Source: Candidatus Poribacteria bacterium (GTDB taxonomy: Bacteria; Poribacteria; WGA-4E; GCA-2687025). From it: 64,000 nucleotides of DNA. Shown here piece by piece: positions 19,701-27,883 of this stretch (positions within the stretch are counted from its first letter, which is position 1; every line of letters starts with the position of its first letter). The notes beneath the pieces were generated by a model. That model saw only the letters and a list, made by a program, of their open reading frames with translations. It made no database searches and was not told the DNA's origin. Position numbers and translations under genes: made by a program. The stretch covers positions 1 to 64,000 of the forward strand of contig BPJZ01000002.1 in NCBI GenBank assembly GCA_026004875.1, in the 5' to 3' direction.

Positions 19701-21351
19701 TGAGGACGCCCTGGGGTACCGATCCTTCGAAGAGGTGAGCGTAATCGTGGACCGTTCTCCGCCGGCGATCGTTTGGGAGTCTCCAGAGCCGGGAGCGCTG
19801 TTTGCCAGTGAAGGGTCGCTGTCGGTTCGCCTGCGGATCGAAGGACCAGAGGCGTTGAGCTACCGTCTGGAGCTGCGACCACTGGACCCGCTCGGCGCTT
19901 GGGAGCTCCTCGCAGAGGGTCGCATCGAAGCCGGAAGCCCAGGACGTTCGGCTGTGCTCTCCTGGACCCCAGGGGGTCGAGAGGGGCCGTTTCAGCTCCG
20001 GTTGATCGGCACCGACGAGGCCGGGAACTCGACGGAGAGCCTCTCGCCGCTTTTCTCGTTAGACGGAACCCCTCCCACGGTCCAGTGGATCGCGCCTGCA
20101 TCCGGAGCGGTCGTGACGGGACGGGTCGAGCTGTTCGGCACAGCGACCGACGCAAACTTTGGCCGGTACGCCTTGGCCTTTCTGGACGCCTCAGGCCAAT
20201 GGCGCCCCGTTCCGGTGGAGGAACCGACCCGACCGGTGGAGAACGGACGACTGGGGGTCTGGACGGCTCAGGTCGGGGCGCGGCGGCTTCGGCTAAGCGC
20301 CTGGGACCTCGTCGGCCACACGGCCTCCGTGGAATTGCCCATCGGTGTGGACGCGGGCCCGCCGACGGCGATCCTCCGACGGCCTCGCCCCGGCGATCAG
20401 GTGGCCGGGCTGGTGGAAATCTTCGGCACGGCGGACGATGAGCACTTCGCCAGTTATCGGCTCGAATGGTCCCCTGACGGGCTCCAGTGGAGACCGATCG
20501 GCGAGCCCTCCCAAACGCCCGTCCGCGAAGGCCGTCTGGGCGTCTGGGAAGCTCAGGGGAACGGTCCGGTGCAGCTTCGATTGACCGCCGAGGACGCCCT
20601 GGGGCAGCAGCGGACCGCGACCGTTGCGTTGGTGGTCGTGCCGACCCGTTCGCCAAGCGAAACCGTCCGCATCGAGACGGGCGGCGGAAGCGTCCGCCTA
20701 TACGTCCCCGCGCATGGGCTTCAAGCCCCCCTCGCGCTTCGGCTGAACCGAGTGCCTCAGGAAGAACTGCCCCCCCTCTCGGAAGGGATCCTCCACACGG
20801 CGGTCCGGATCGAACCGGCTTCTGTCCGGTTTCGCCCTCCGAAGTACGGCGTCTTGGAGTTTCGTTTCGATCCGTCGCTTCCCCCGTCCCGAGGTCGAAA
20901 GTGGACCGTCCTCCTCCTGGAGGGAGACCGTTGGCGTCCGCTGGGAGGCACCGTCGAACAAACAGAGACCGTCCGCGTTCCGGTGGTCGGCGGCGGAACT
21001 TACGCCTTAGCCCAGGTTCCCGAAGGCTCCTCAGAGGCGCTGAGCGAGGCGATCCCGTTTGCGGTGCAGCCAAGGGCGTTCTCCCCCTCAGGGGGGAGGC
21101 TCTTACCGCGCACCTACGTCCTTTTTCAGCTGCGTGAGTCCGCCGCGGTTCAGGTCCGCATTTTTGACAGCTCCGGACGACTGGTGCGACGGTTGATTCA
21201 CAGCCGGCTGGCTGCCGGACAACACGCGATCCCTTGGGACGGCCGGGACGATGCTAACCGCCCGGTACCGATCGGCCTGTATCTGGTCCTCGCGGAGTTG
21301 GGGAACACTACAGTTCAAACCACCGTGCTCGTTTGGAAAGATCAGCCGTAG
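16777..21351 (+). CDS. Secreted giant protein: two-component-regulator-type beta-propellers, Ig-like repeats and FlgD-like C-terminus
   Basis: A 1524-residue exported protein with an N-terminal signal sequence (cleavage probably in FSSAQELG). About 13 propeller repeats with cores such as LWIATGNGLAHY, RWVATDQGLFRY and LWVGTDSGLAHF fill residues 30-600, enough for two seven-bladed propellers of the Reg_prop type normally found on hybrid sensor kinases. At least five Ig-like modules follow (about 700-1270), starting with phrases like PPTVEILRPRPGERLRGSVP and GRVELFGTATDANFGRYAL. The C-terminus (about 1440-1524) is FlgD/T9SS-sorting-like with VRIFDSSGRLVRRL and IPWDGRDDANRPVPIGLY. It lacks kinase and membrane parts, so it is an uncoupled sensor or adhesin-like scaffold. 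The start overlaps the GNAT stop codon. Confidence 0.87.
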   Translation: MRSWATTVLCLLTAFSSAQELGDPVWRRVPDAAGATVRFFAEAIEDPFAAVWFATPAGLLRYDGLFRWYRREDGLPSNEVRGLELDAQGRLWIATGNGLAHYHLLEETITLEPAFAGQPVNDIVQTPDGTLWVATAQGLYRRLHEEWKPVPGTEGRDAHLLQAAGADTVWCVLQRSGEQRGELLGVDRGNLIVHFPLPAIPEMDRVTALAPAPEGGWWLGTVARLWRFDGEWTPVELPTPQLWVRGIAGDAEKRWVATDQGLFRYREGAWQRFLERDGLPSRNTGGIFEDRQGRVWLATDRGLAVADGAWVQVHRTHGLPSERIQTLLADLNGGLWVGTDSGLAHFREFWRHFGLPEGLPGENVSSLALEEGDRLWVGVRGATAGLAVPDPSGWRPLYAGTDLPEGDVLAVWADRRGRVWIGSGFLRTLGGEIIEDFLGSVSRLEGEEWQSWSLPATPIAVVEDAAGLLWAATRRGDLFWFDGERFVPEPLPFPAEIRALLVDGVGRLWVGTSDGLLARVGGEWQEHPLPAELPTPSVWSLAEGNDGTLWVGLEGAIAARSPRGDWLAFGEEDGLPNLPVVSLAITTEGTLWAGFDGAAGLYAHRTGRASVQTALVRAPAGVVGESAVLIQFTGGDGVTPPEQMRFSFRVDGGGWSPPEVRREVLLDNLQQGQRIAFEVRAVGRDGRVDPTPARTEFLVDLLPPTVEILRPRPGERLRGSVPIVGTVLDPTDLEGYELRLPGAPPIGGDQARENELLANWDTRTVPDGNHEILLRAWDRLDGPYDTVHVRELRVPVRVDNTPPEARLIPEPSGEREVILHVEAADAELGAYRLEYRQMDDWRPIVSEPLEGSVAQESVRWSVAALHGELVVRLTVIDAAGNERSTTASLTVNNPAALPLVQILQPEAEARLSQRLEVIGTAWDESLVGYRIELLPEGGTRPVLVQESDQAVRDGLLGAWDLLGVPEGRYRLRLIAEDALGYRSFEEVSVIVDRSPPAIVWESPEPGALFASEGSLSVRLRIEGPEALSYRLELRPLDPLGAWELLAEGRIEAGSPGRSAVLSWTPGGREGPFQLRLIGTDEAGNSTESLSPLFSLDGTPPTVQWIAPASGAVVTGRVELFGTATDANFGRYALAFLDASGQWRPVPVEEPTRPVENGRLGVWTAQVGARRLRLSAWDLVGHTASVELPIGVDAGPPTAILRRPRPGDQVAGLVEIFGTADDEHFASYRLEWSPDGLQWRPIGEPSQTPVREGRLGVWEAQGNGPVQLRLTAEDALGQQRTATVALVVVPTRSPSETVRIETGGGSVRLYVPAHGLQAPLALRLNRVPQEELPPLSEGILHTAVRIEPASVRFRPPKYGVLEFRFDPSLPPSRGRKWTVLLLEGDRWRPLGGTVEQTETVRVPVVGGGTYALAQVPEGSSEALSEAIPFAVQPRAFSPSGGRLLPRTYVLFQLRESAAVQVRIFDSSGRLVRRLIHSRLAAGQHAIPWDGRDDANRPVPIGLYLVLAELGNTTVQTTVLVWKDQP

Positions 21352-21431
21352 CACGAAGGGATCCAACGATCCGAAGGGGCACTCGAAGAGTTCGGCAGCG
21401 AGAAGGAGGATCAGCCTCCCCCCGTCGAGGG

Positions 21432-23465
21432 ATGTGCTGGCGCCTTGGGTTGCTAGCTCTGCTGACGGTTGGGCTTCTGGGAAGGGGCGCACCTCAGGCT
21501 TGGGGCCAGGGTGCCGATCCGGTCCTTGGGGTTTCCGCTTTGGGATCGGGAGGAACGTCCGCCGTCGCGTTGCCGGACCCCTTTTTGAGTTCCCTCAATC
21601 CGGCCTTGGCCGCTCGCTATGGGCACTACAGCGCCGGCTTGGTGGCGGCCCGGCCCTTTGGCCTGCTCAGTTTTCAGGGCCTTGGCGGAACAGCGCCCCT
21701 CTCGGAGCGATCGGGATTGGCTCTGGAGTGGCTCCGGATCGGATACCAGGACGCGGAGCTCAGCTACAGACGAGACCGCCTCCGAGTGGGGATCGGCCAA
21801 GCGCTTTGGGACTGGCTAGCGATCGGCGCTGCCGTGGCTTATCGCGTCGAGTCGGCCTCGCTGGACGGGGAGGCTCTCGGACAGGCCTCCGGCTGGTCGC
21901 TGGACTGGGGAGTTCAGGCGAGGATTCCTACGATCTCCGGCCTGATGCTCGGCTGGACAATGCGCAACTGGATGTCGCCCCGTCCCGGGGGACGGTGGTC
22001 CAGCGGCGCGTGGGTGCACCTACAGGGAGGAGGAGAGGCCCGAATCCTTCCCCGCGAGGTACGCTGGGGTATGCGGTACCACTGGGAGGAATGGTCGCTG
22101 CTCCTGGAGCGAGCTGAAGGATGGTCTTTAGGCCTGGAACGGGAGGTTTCTGACCGAGGGGCCCTGCGGCTTGGCCTCTGGGACCGAAGGCGGGCCGGCG
22201 AGTCGCTCCGCTGGACGTTTGGGGCTACCTTTCGGTGGCGCAGCTTCGCAGTGGACTACGCTTGGGTCGCCCATCCGGCGCTGGAGAACACCTCCTATTT
22301 TGCCGTCCGGTGGGAGGCGCCGTACCGGATTCCGCCGGTAGCCGTCGAGGGGATCGTTCTAGCCGACCTGTACGCCGTGCTCCGGAGCTACTACGCACGC
22401 CCGATCCTGGCGAGGGAGCTGCGCCCCTATGAGGAGCCGCTCCAGTTCTCCGGCAAGACCCAAGCGCGAATCGGGGAGCTCTGGCTGTACAACCCGACGG
22501 AACGGTCGGTTCGAATCGGCGCCTCGGTGCGCATCCCCGGGTTTACCAGTCCGCGCGGCTCCGAAGTGGTCGGCAGCGTTGAGATCGGACCGGGCGAGCG
22601 CCGGATCGTCCCGATGGAGCGGCTGCTCCTTAACGACCGAGCGGGACTCATCCGCGAAGACCGGCTTCTGGAAGCCGAGGTCGAGATCTACGACCTGGAC
22701 CGGCCCGATCGGCGGCGCACAACTGCCCGCGTGCCGGTGCGTCTCTATGGGAGAAACAAGATTCGGCTGGACGAGCTGGCCAAGCTGAGCGTCTACGTCG
22801 TCTCGACGGATCCAACCCTGGCGGCGTTTGTCGATGCCGTTCTGCCGCTGGCGGAAGATCCCCGTCTCTTGGGTCTGCCGAGGCCGCTCCGCACCGCATT
22901 GGTGCTGCTGACTGCCCTCCAGGGAATCTCCTACCGAAGCGATCCGAACCTTCCCTATGAAAGTGGCACGGTTGATGCTATCCAATTCCCAGCGGAGATG
23001 TTGATCGCCCTGAGCGAAACGGGCGAGAGGCCGGCTGGAGACTGCGACGACATGACCGTACTGGTCGCCGCGCTCCTTGAGGCCGCGGGCGTCCCGACAG
23101 CGCTCATCCAGGCACCTCGGCACGTCTTTTTAGCCTTTGATCCGGGAGGCTACTCGATCGAACGGGCCCAGGCGGAAGGCTGGGACCGATGGACGATCGC
23201 AATCGACGGGGTGGCCTGGATTCCCATCGAGACTACGGCGGTGCCGCAGGGAGCGGCCGCCGCTTGGCGAGAAGGGGTTCAGCAGCTCCAAAGACCCGTC
23301 CTCGACAGCGTCAGAACCGCTGTGGGATGGGAGCGGTACGGTGTCGGCGACGTTGAAAAAGAGGGATCGTCGATCCAAGTGGACCGGGAACGAATTCGCG
23401 AGGAGCTCGGCCGTGTCTTGGAAGACCCCTGGCTGGAAGAGGCGCTGGAAAGTTTTCGCCGCTAG
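21432..23465 (+). CDS. Outer-membrane beta-barrel-like protein with C-terminal transglutaminase-like domain
   Basis: A 677-residue exported protein. The signal sequence MCWRLGLLALLTVGLLGRG decides the start; the frame is open 33 codons further upstream without an obvious ribosome site at either place. Residues 30-320 contain amphipathic strands and a PorV-like opening (GSGGTSAVALPDPFLSSLNP), suggesting an outer-membrane barrel. Residues 340-480 are beta-rich. Residues 500-610 form a transglutaminase/protease-like core with Cys538 in GDCDDMT, His564 in RHVFLAF and an acidic residue at about 600 in WIPIETT. Such domains act as peptidases, transglutaminases or amidases, and the triad looks intact. 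The 3' end overlaps the next gene by 53 bases. Confidence 0.75.
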   Translation: MCWRLGLLALLTVGLLGRGAPQAWGQGADPVLGVSALGSGGTSAVALPDPFLSSLNPALAARYGHYSAGLVAARPFGLLSFQGLGGTAPLSERSGLALEWLRIGYQDAELSYRRDRLRVGIGQALWDWLAIGAAVAYRVESASLDGEALGQASGWSLDWGVQARIPTISGLMLGWTMRNWMSPRPGGRWSSGAWVHLQGGGEARILPREVRWGMRYHWEEWSLLLERAEGWSLGLEREVSDRGALRLGLWDRRRAGESLRWTFGATFRWRSFAVDYAWVAHPALENTSYFAVRWEAPYRIPPVAVEGIVLADLYAVLRSYYARPILARELRPYEEPLQFSGKTQARIGELWLYNPTERSVRIGASVRIPGFTSPRGSEVVGSVEIGPGERRIVPMERLLLNDRAGLIREDRLLEAEVEIYDLDRPDRRRTTARVPVRLYGRNKIRLDELAKLSVYVVSTDPTLAAFVDAVLPLAEDPRLLGLPRPLRTALVLLTALQGISYRSDPNLPYESGTVDAIQFPAEMLIALSETGERPAGDCDDMTVLVAALLEAAGVPTALIQAPRHVFLAFDPGGYSIERAQAEGWDRWTIAIDGVAWIPIETTAVPQGAAAAWREGVQQLQRPVLDSVRTAVGWERYGVGDVEKEGSSIQVDRERIREELGRVLEDPWLEEALESFRR

Positions 23466-24342
23466 CCTCTGGACGGTTCTTCTGAACCTAGGGGTAGGAT
23501 GGGGCCCTCCCCTCTGGGCAGAAGAAGCCCCGATCGCCCGGGTACACTTTAGCTTCGGCGCTGTAGAAGTGCTCCAAGAGGGCGAAGCGGAGTGGCGGTT
23601 TGTCACCCCCGGCCTGCCTTTGGGCCCCAAAGATCGACTGCGAATGCCTCCCGTCTCGCTCCTTCGGATTCGTCCGATGGAAGGCGAGCCGTATCCGTTG
23701 CTCAGCGGCCCCCAAGAGGCGACCGCTGCGGAGCTGATCCAACACGCGGAAGCGCTCCGAAGCGACCCGCGCGGAGCGCTCGCCCCGCACCCGGACCGGA
23801 TCCCCGCCGACGAAGCCCTGCCCGTTGGAGCGGCAGAGCGTCCCGCCGCCCAAGAGGCTCCGCAGGCCCCCCTGCGTCTGACCCCAGAACAGTTCCAAAA
23901 GTGGCAGTCTCTAGTCCCGCTGGACGATCCCGACCTTCGGCAAGAGATCGCGGCCGCGCTTGGCCCGTTGAGCCCTCAGGGATATCCCCCCCTCCGCGTG
24001 GCTCAGGCCCAACTCCTTTGGCAGATGACCCCCCGGCTTCTGGCCCAAAGCCGTCTCCAGAAGGGATCGGTGTTTCTTCCTGGAGACACCGATGTGTTAT
24101 TCTTCTACACGCAACTGCTGCTGACCGCCGGGCTCTCGATCCGACGGGAACGCGGGCCGGAGGGCAGACCGTTACTCCTGATCGAAAGCGGACTCGATCG
24201 GACAGAACGGGGCCGGCTGACGGCTAACCGCCGACTCCTCGTCGAAGAGGACGACCGCCTCTGGGTCCCGCTGGTCCCGGACGGACCCCACTGGCTGGAA
24301 AACTGGTACCGCGGCGGGGAGCTCTGGAGCCGCAGACGATAA
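23413..24342 (+). CDS. Exported FecR-like protein
   Basis: A 309-residue protein. I place the start at the GTG at 23413, inside the end of the previous gene, because GAGGAG lies seven bases upstream and the first 35 residues then form a clear signal peptide (VFAASLWTVLLNLGVGWG, then PPLWAEEA). The mature N-terminus, ARVHFSFGAVEVLQEGEAEW with PLGPKDRLRM, resembles a FecR domain. The middle is Pro/Ala-rich, and the C-terminal part (SVFLPGDTDVLFFYTQLLL) is unfamiliar. FecR-domain proteins often neighbour CHASE2-domain sensors, and that is the next gene, so a periplasmic partner role is a reasonable inference. Confidence 0.65.
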   Translation: MSWKTPGWKRRWKVFAASLWTVLLNLGVGWGPPLWAEEAPIARVHFSFGAVEVLQEGEAEWRFVTPGLPLGPKDRLRMPPVSLLRIRPMEGEPYPLLSGPQEATAAELIQHAEALRSDPRGALAPHPDRIPADEALPVGAAERPAAQEAPQAPLRLTPEQFQKWQSLVPLDDPDLRQEIAAALGPLSPQGYPPLRVAQAQLLWQMTPRLLAQSRLQKGSVFLPGDTDVLFFYTQLLLTAGLSIRRERGPEGRPLLLIESGLDRTERGRLTANRRLLVEEDDRLWVPLVPDGPHWLENWYRGGELWSRRR

Positions 24343-24402
24343 GCGTCTTCGTTCCCTGAGCGGTTCAAGGGTCCCCTCCGTCAACCTTCTGGGCCAGAGC
24401 CG

Positions 24403-26277
24403 ATGGCGCTGTGGCAAAACCGATCCTCGGTCGATCTCCACCGACACGCGCTGGCGCGAAGCTGGGCGCTGGGATTCCTGATCTGCCTGGGAGGGGCTCT
24501 GCTGGGCGAACGACTGGGCCTCTTTGACTTTCTAGAGTTAAAGACTCTCGATTGGCGGATGCGACTTCGCCCGGCCGCCGCACAAAACGACGCCCCATTT
24601 GTGAAGGTTCAGATCGACGCGGCGAGTGAAGAGGCGCTAGGACCGTTTCCCTGGCCTCGTGCCTACGACGTCTACCGAGTGCTGGTTTTTCGGCTGGCCG
24701 AGCTGGGGTGTCGAGGGGTGTTCTTCGTCTTTGACCTGCCGCCGACCCAGGAGGAGGCCGATCCGTGGACCGACCTACCCGTCCCGGTTTATCTGATCCG
24801 ACGAGTCGAAGCGGTCTCCGATCAAAGCCAAACAGGCCCCCCTTGGGTGCTCTCCTACCAGCCGCTTCCAGCGGCCATCGCCGCCGGTGACCCGATCGCG
24901 GGCCCTAGTCTGTTTCCCCCCAGCCCGGAGGACGGCCTCCGACGCGCCTTTCAAGCGCTCGTTCTTCGAGGGCCGCGTCGGCTTCCCGACTGGGCGATCG
25001 AGCTGCGCCTGTTGGCCGACGCACGAGGGCTCCCCCTGGAACGACTCCCCCTCCCGCTAGACGCAAACGGCAGGCTCTGGCCCATCCTGAAGGAAGAGCG
25101 CCTTCCGACCCTCTCCTTTCTGGACGTGCTCAACGGATCGGTACCGTCGGAGGTAGTGCGGGACCGCTGGGCGATCGTTGGACTGCCCGCCCGGAGTAGC
25201 TACGAACAGATTCGGACGCCTTTTGGGGAGCGTTCAGCGCTGGAGGTGCGCGCGGCCCTTCTTCAAGCACTCTGGACGGATGAGCTGCTCCGTCCCTACG
25301 GATGGAGAACGCTGCTGTTGGTCCTGGCCGGGTGGGTGGCGGCCGTCGGAGCGGGAGGGGTCCTAGCAACTCTTCTCCTTCCCCGGCTCTCCTGGCTTCC
25401 GACGGTTCCTCTTTTTGGGGCCGCCCTGCACGGGGTTGTCGCCATCGGAGCGTTGGTACTTTGGGGACGATGGATTCCGCTGGCCGCCTTTGGGCTGGGC
25501 GGAGCGGTGTTGGGACTGGTCGCCGTCTTTCGCGTTCACGGCTTTCAGATGGCCCAAGCCGAACGACGTCTGCTCCAGGCAGAGCGGGAGGCCGCCTTTG
25601 GGATTATGGCCGCTCAGGTTCGTCATGAGATGCGGAACATCCTCCAGTCCATCCAGGCGCCAGCGGAGATGATCCGCCGAAACTTTGCGCGGGGGGACCC
25701 GTTGCGGCTGGCCGAGCACCCGGAGCGGATCGCCGAGGAGATGGAGACGATCCTTCACCACGTCCGCCGGCTTGCCCAGGTCCTGGAAGAGGAGCTCGCT
25801 CTTCTGGACCCACGTCGACTGCAGCGAACCGCCCACGACCTCTGGGGGACGCTGGAGGAGGCCCTTAAGACGCTAGACGAAGAGCGAGCCCGCAACGGCG
25901 TCCGGATCGTCTGTGAGGTCCCTCCCCAACGGGGGCGAGCTCCTCACGATCCGGCGAAGATGCGCCACGTCTTTTTGAACCTATTGCGGAACGCCCTCCA
26001 AGCGATGCCGGAGGGAGGAGAGCTCCGACTCTCCTATCGGGAGGGGGGACGGCGGCGGCCCTTCGTTGAGATCGGCATCCACGACAGCGGTCCCGGCATC
26101 CCCGCCGAGGAGCTCGAGCGGCTCTTTCGACCGTTCCACACCACCAAGGCTCAGGGGTTAGGGCTAGGGCTGGCGATCGCCCGACGGATCGTCCTGGCCC
26201 ACGAAGGGGAGCTGCGCTTAGAAAGCCGCCCCGGAGAAGGAACTCGCGCCGTCGTTCGGCTTCCACGGGAGGAGTGA
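24403..26277 (+). CDS. CHASE2-domain sensor histidine kinase
   Basis: Membrane kinase of 624 residues. An N-terminal membrane helix is followed by the CHASE2 hallmark LELKTLDWRMRLRP and a periplasmic CHASE2 domain (about residues 50-290). Three membrane helices follow (about 300-385), then the dimerisation and phosphorylation helix with His408 in QVRHEMRNILQSI. The ATPase domain has the N box NLLRNALQAMPEGGE, G1 DSGPGIP, the F box LFRPFHTTKAQ and G2 GLGLGLAIA. CHASE2 binds unknown extracellular signals. The downstream response regulator starts four bases after this stop, so the two form a cognate pair. Confidence 0.93.
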   Translation: MALWQNRSSVDLHRHALARSWALGFLICLGGALLGERLGLFDFLELKTLDWRMRLRPAAAQNDAPFVKVQIDAASEEALGPFPWPRAYDVYRVLVFRLAELGCRGVFFVFDLPPTQEEADPWTDLPVPVYLIRRVEAVSDQSQTGPPWVLSYQPLPAAIAAGDPIAGPSLFPPSPEDGLRRAFQALVLRGPRRLPDWAIELRLLADARGLPLERLPLPLDANGRLWPILKEERLPTLSFLDVLNGSVPSEVVRDRWAIVGLPARSSYEQIRTPFGERSALEVRAALLQALWTDELLRPYGWRTLLLVLAGWVAAVGAGGVLATLLLPRLSWLPTVPLFGAALHGVVAIGALVLWGRWIPLAAFGLGGAVLGLVAVFRVHGFQMAQAERRLLQAEREAAFGIMAAQVRHEMRNILQSIQAPAEMIRRNFARGDPLRLAEHPERIAEEMETILHHVRRLAQVLEEELALLDPRRLQRTAHDLWGTLEEALKTLDEERARNGVRIVCEVPPQRGRAPHDPAKMRHVFLNLLRNALQAMPEGGELRLSYREGGRRRPFVEIGIHDSGPGIPAEELERLFRPFHTTKAQGLGLGLAIARRIVLAHEGELRLESRPGEGTRAVVRLPREE

Positions 26278-26281
26278 ACCG

Positions 26282-27699
26282 ATGCCCGCCCGTTTGCTCT
26301 TGGTTGACGACAACGCAGAGACCTGTCGTTATCTGAGCCAGTGGTTGACCATCGAGCTAGGCGACGCCGTTCAGGTGACCACCTGCTTGGACCGCGACTC
26401 GGCCTTAGAGGCCCTTCGACAGCAGGACCCCGCCTTTGAGATCGTCGTCGCAGATCTATGGCTGCCCGACCGCTCCGGCGCCCGCGACGTGGAGGGAGGG
26501 ATCCGCATCCTTGAGGAGGCACAACGCCAAACCCCTCCACCAGAGGTGATCATCATCACCGGCAACAGCTCCGCCGACAGCGCCCTCCGGGCGAGCCTGA
26601 CGGGTGCGCGCGAGTACCTGGTCAAGCCGGTAGACGCCGACCGGCTGGTCCAGCTCGTCCGAGAGGTGATCGAGGAGCGCCGCCAAACACCCCCGGAGCC
26701 GGTCCCCTCGACCGAGCCGGAACCGGAGGAGGCCATGATCGGCACCAGCCCGGCGATGATCGAGGTGATGAAGGCCTTGGGTCGCATCGCCCCTACGGAC
26801 GCCGACGTGCTGATCCTGGGCGAAAGCGGCGCCGGAAAGGAACTGGTCGCCCGGACGCTTCACGCCAACAGCCGCCGAGCCGATCGGCCCTTTGTGGTGG
26901 TCAACTGCAACGCGATTCCCCGCGAACTGATCGAGGCGGAGCTGTTCGGCATCGAGCGACGAGTCGCCACCGAGGTGGACTCCCGCCCTGGAAAGTTTAT
27001 GGAGGGCTAACGGCGGCACCCTCTTTTTGGACGAGATCGGGGAGCTCGCCCTCGAAGTGCAGCCCAAGCTGCTCCGCGCCCTAGAGGACCAAGGAGATTC
27101 AACGGATCGGCGGAAAGTCCCTCCGCTGCGACGTGCGCATTCTAGCGGCGACCAACCGCGACCTGGAGGAGGCCGTCCGTCGGGGAACCTTTCGGGAGGA
27201 CCTCTATTACCGGCTGCGGGGGGTTACCATCCGTGTGCCACCACTGCGAGAGCGCCGCTCGGACATCCCCCTTTTAGCCGAGTACTTCTTGCGCCGGGCC
27301 GCTCGACGGTTCCGACGGCGAGTGCTCGGCTTCGATGCGGGACGTCATCGAGTGGCTGACGGCTCTCCCCTGGCGAGGGAACGTCCGGGAACTGAAAAAC
27401 GCTGTCGAGACCGCCGTGCTTTGCGCTTCCGGGGCGTTAGTCCGGCGGAGCGACTTTCCGCCGGAGCTGGCCACAGAAAGCGACCGCCCTTCCCGGCTGA
27501 AGACGGCTTCTGGGAGGAGATCTCTCGGCTGCCGCTGGCCCGCGCCGTTGAAGAGTTCGAACGGCGGCTGATCCTCCGGGTGCTTCGACAACACAACGGG
27601 AACGTCACCCGCGCCGCCCGACAACTGGGAATCGGACGCCCCTCCCTCCACCGGAAGATGGCCCAACTCGGCATCGATCGGAACCGCCTTGTCCCCTGA
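26282..27699 (+). CDS. NtrC-type response regulator with AAA+ domain lacking GAFTGA; frameshifted
   Basis: Receiver-AAA+-Fis HTH regulator of about 470 residues. The receiver begins [11 protein letters not shown] with phospho-acceptor Asp58 in VVADLWLPD and the lysine in YLVKPVDA. The AAA+ domain has Walker [12 protein letters not shown] and Walker [10 protein letters not shown]. At the place of the sigma-54 contact loop it reads [19 protein letters not shown], with no GAFTGA, so sigma-54 activation is doubtful. The C-terminal Fis helix-turn-helix is [20 protein letters not shown]. The frame needs one base skipped at about 27005, 27093 and 27313, and two skipped (or one base restored) between 27488 and 27500. 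It pairs with the CHASE2 kinase four bases upstream. Confidence 0.85.
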
Positions 27700-27723
27700 A
27701 TCGAACCGGAAACACTGTCTCCA

Positions 27724-27821
27724 GAGGGAGAACAGTGCCCTCGGACGGCAGAGACCCCACCAGCACCCTTGCCCGCAGGGATCGAAGGCCTTCCGTTCTC
27801 CCCTCAAAGAGGGCACGTTCT
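27724..27821 (+). promoter_or_regulatory. Leader with competing complementary segments before the sigma factor gene
   Basis: The 184 bases between the regulator stop and the sigma factor start contain several complementary pairs. 27729-27742 pairs with 27809-27821 over 13 bp with one bulged A. 27724-27733 pairs with 27795-27805 over 10 bp with one bulge. Both use the same AGAAC bases, so they exclude each other. CCCTC-AAA-GAGGG at 27801-27813 forms a further local hairpin. This may be a switching 5' leader; base calls here lie inside a tract with many apparent single-base insertions. Confidence 0.4.
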
Positions 27822-27883
27822 GTGCGTTTGTCCCCTCCGATCGCACCGTTGAGGAGATCGGCCCGCTGTTGGAGGAGCTTCCG

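Noticed and set aside
27482-27500. TGA in the regulator gene read as selenocysteine
   Set aside because: The TGA occurs only in the intermediate frame between two one-base shifts; protein similarity resumes in the next frame with a GAA codon, and no SECIS-like hairpin is evident.
27689-27883. TTG-initiated N-terminal extension of the sigma factor
   Set aside because: The extra residues have no sigma factor similarity, and the ATG at 27884 has an excellent GGAGGAG site; the region is better explained as leader.
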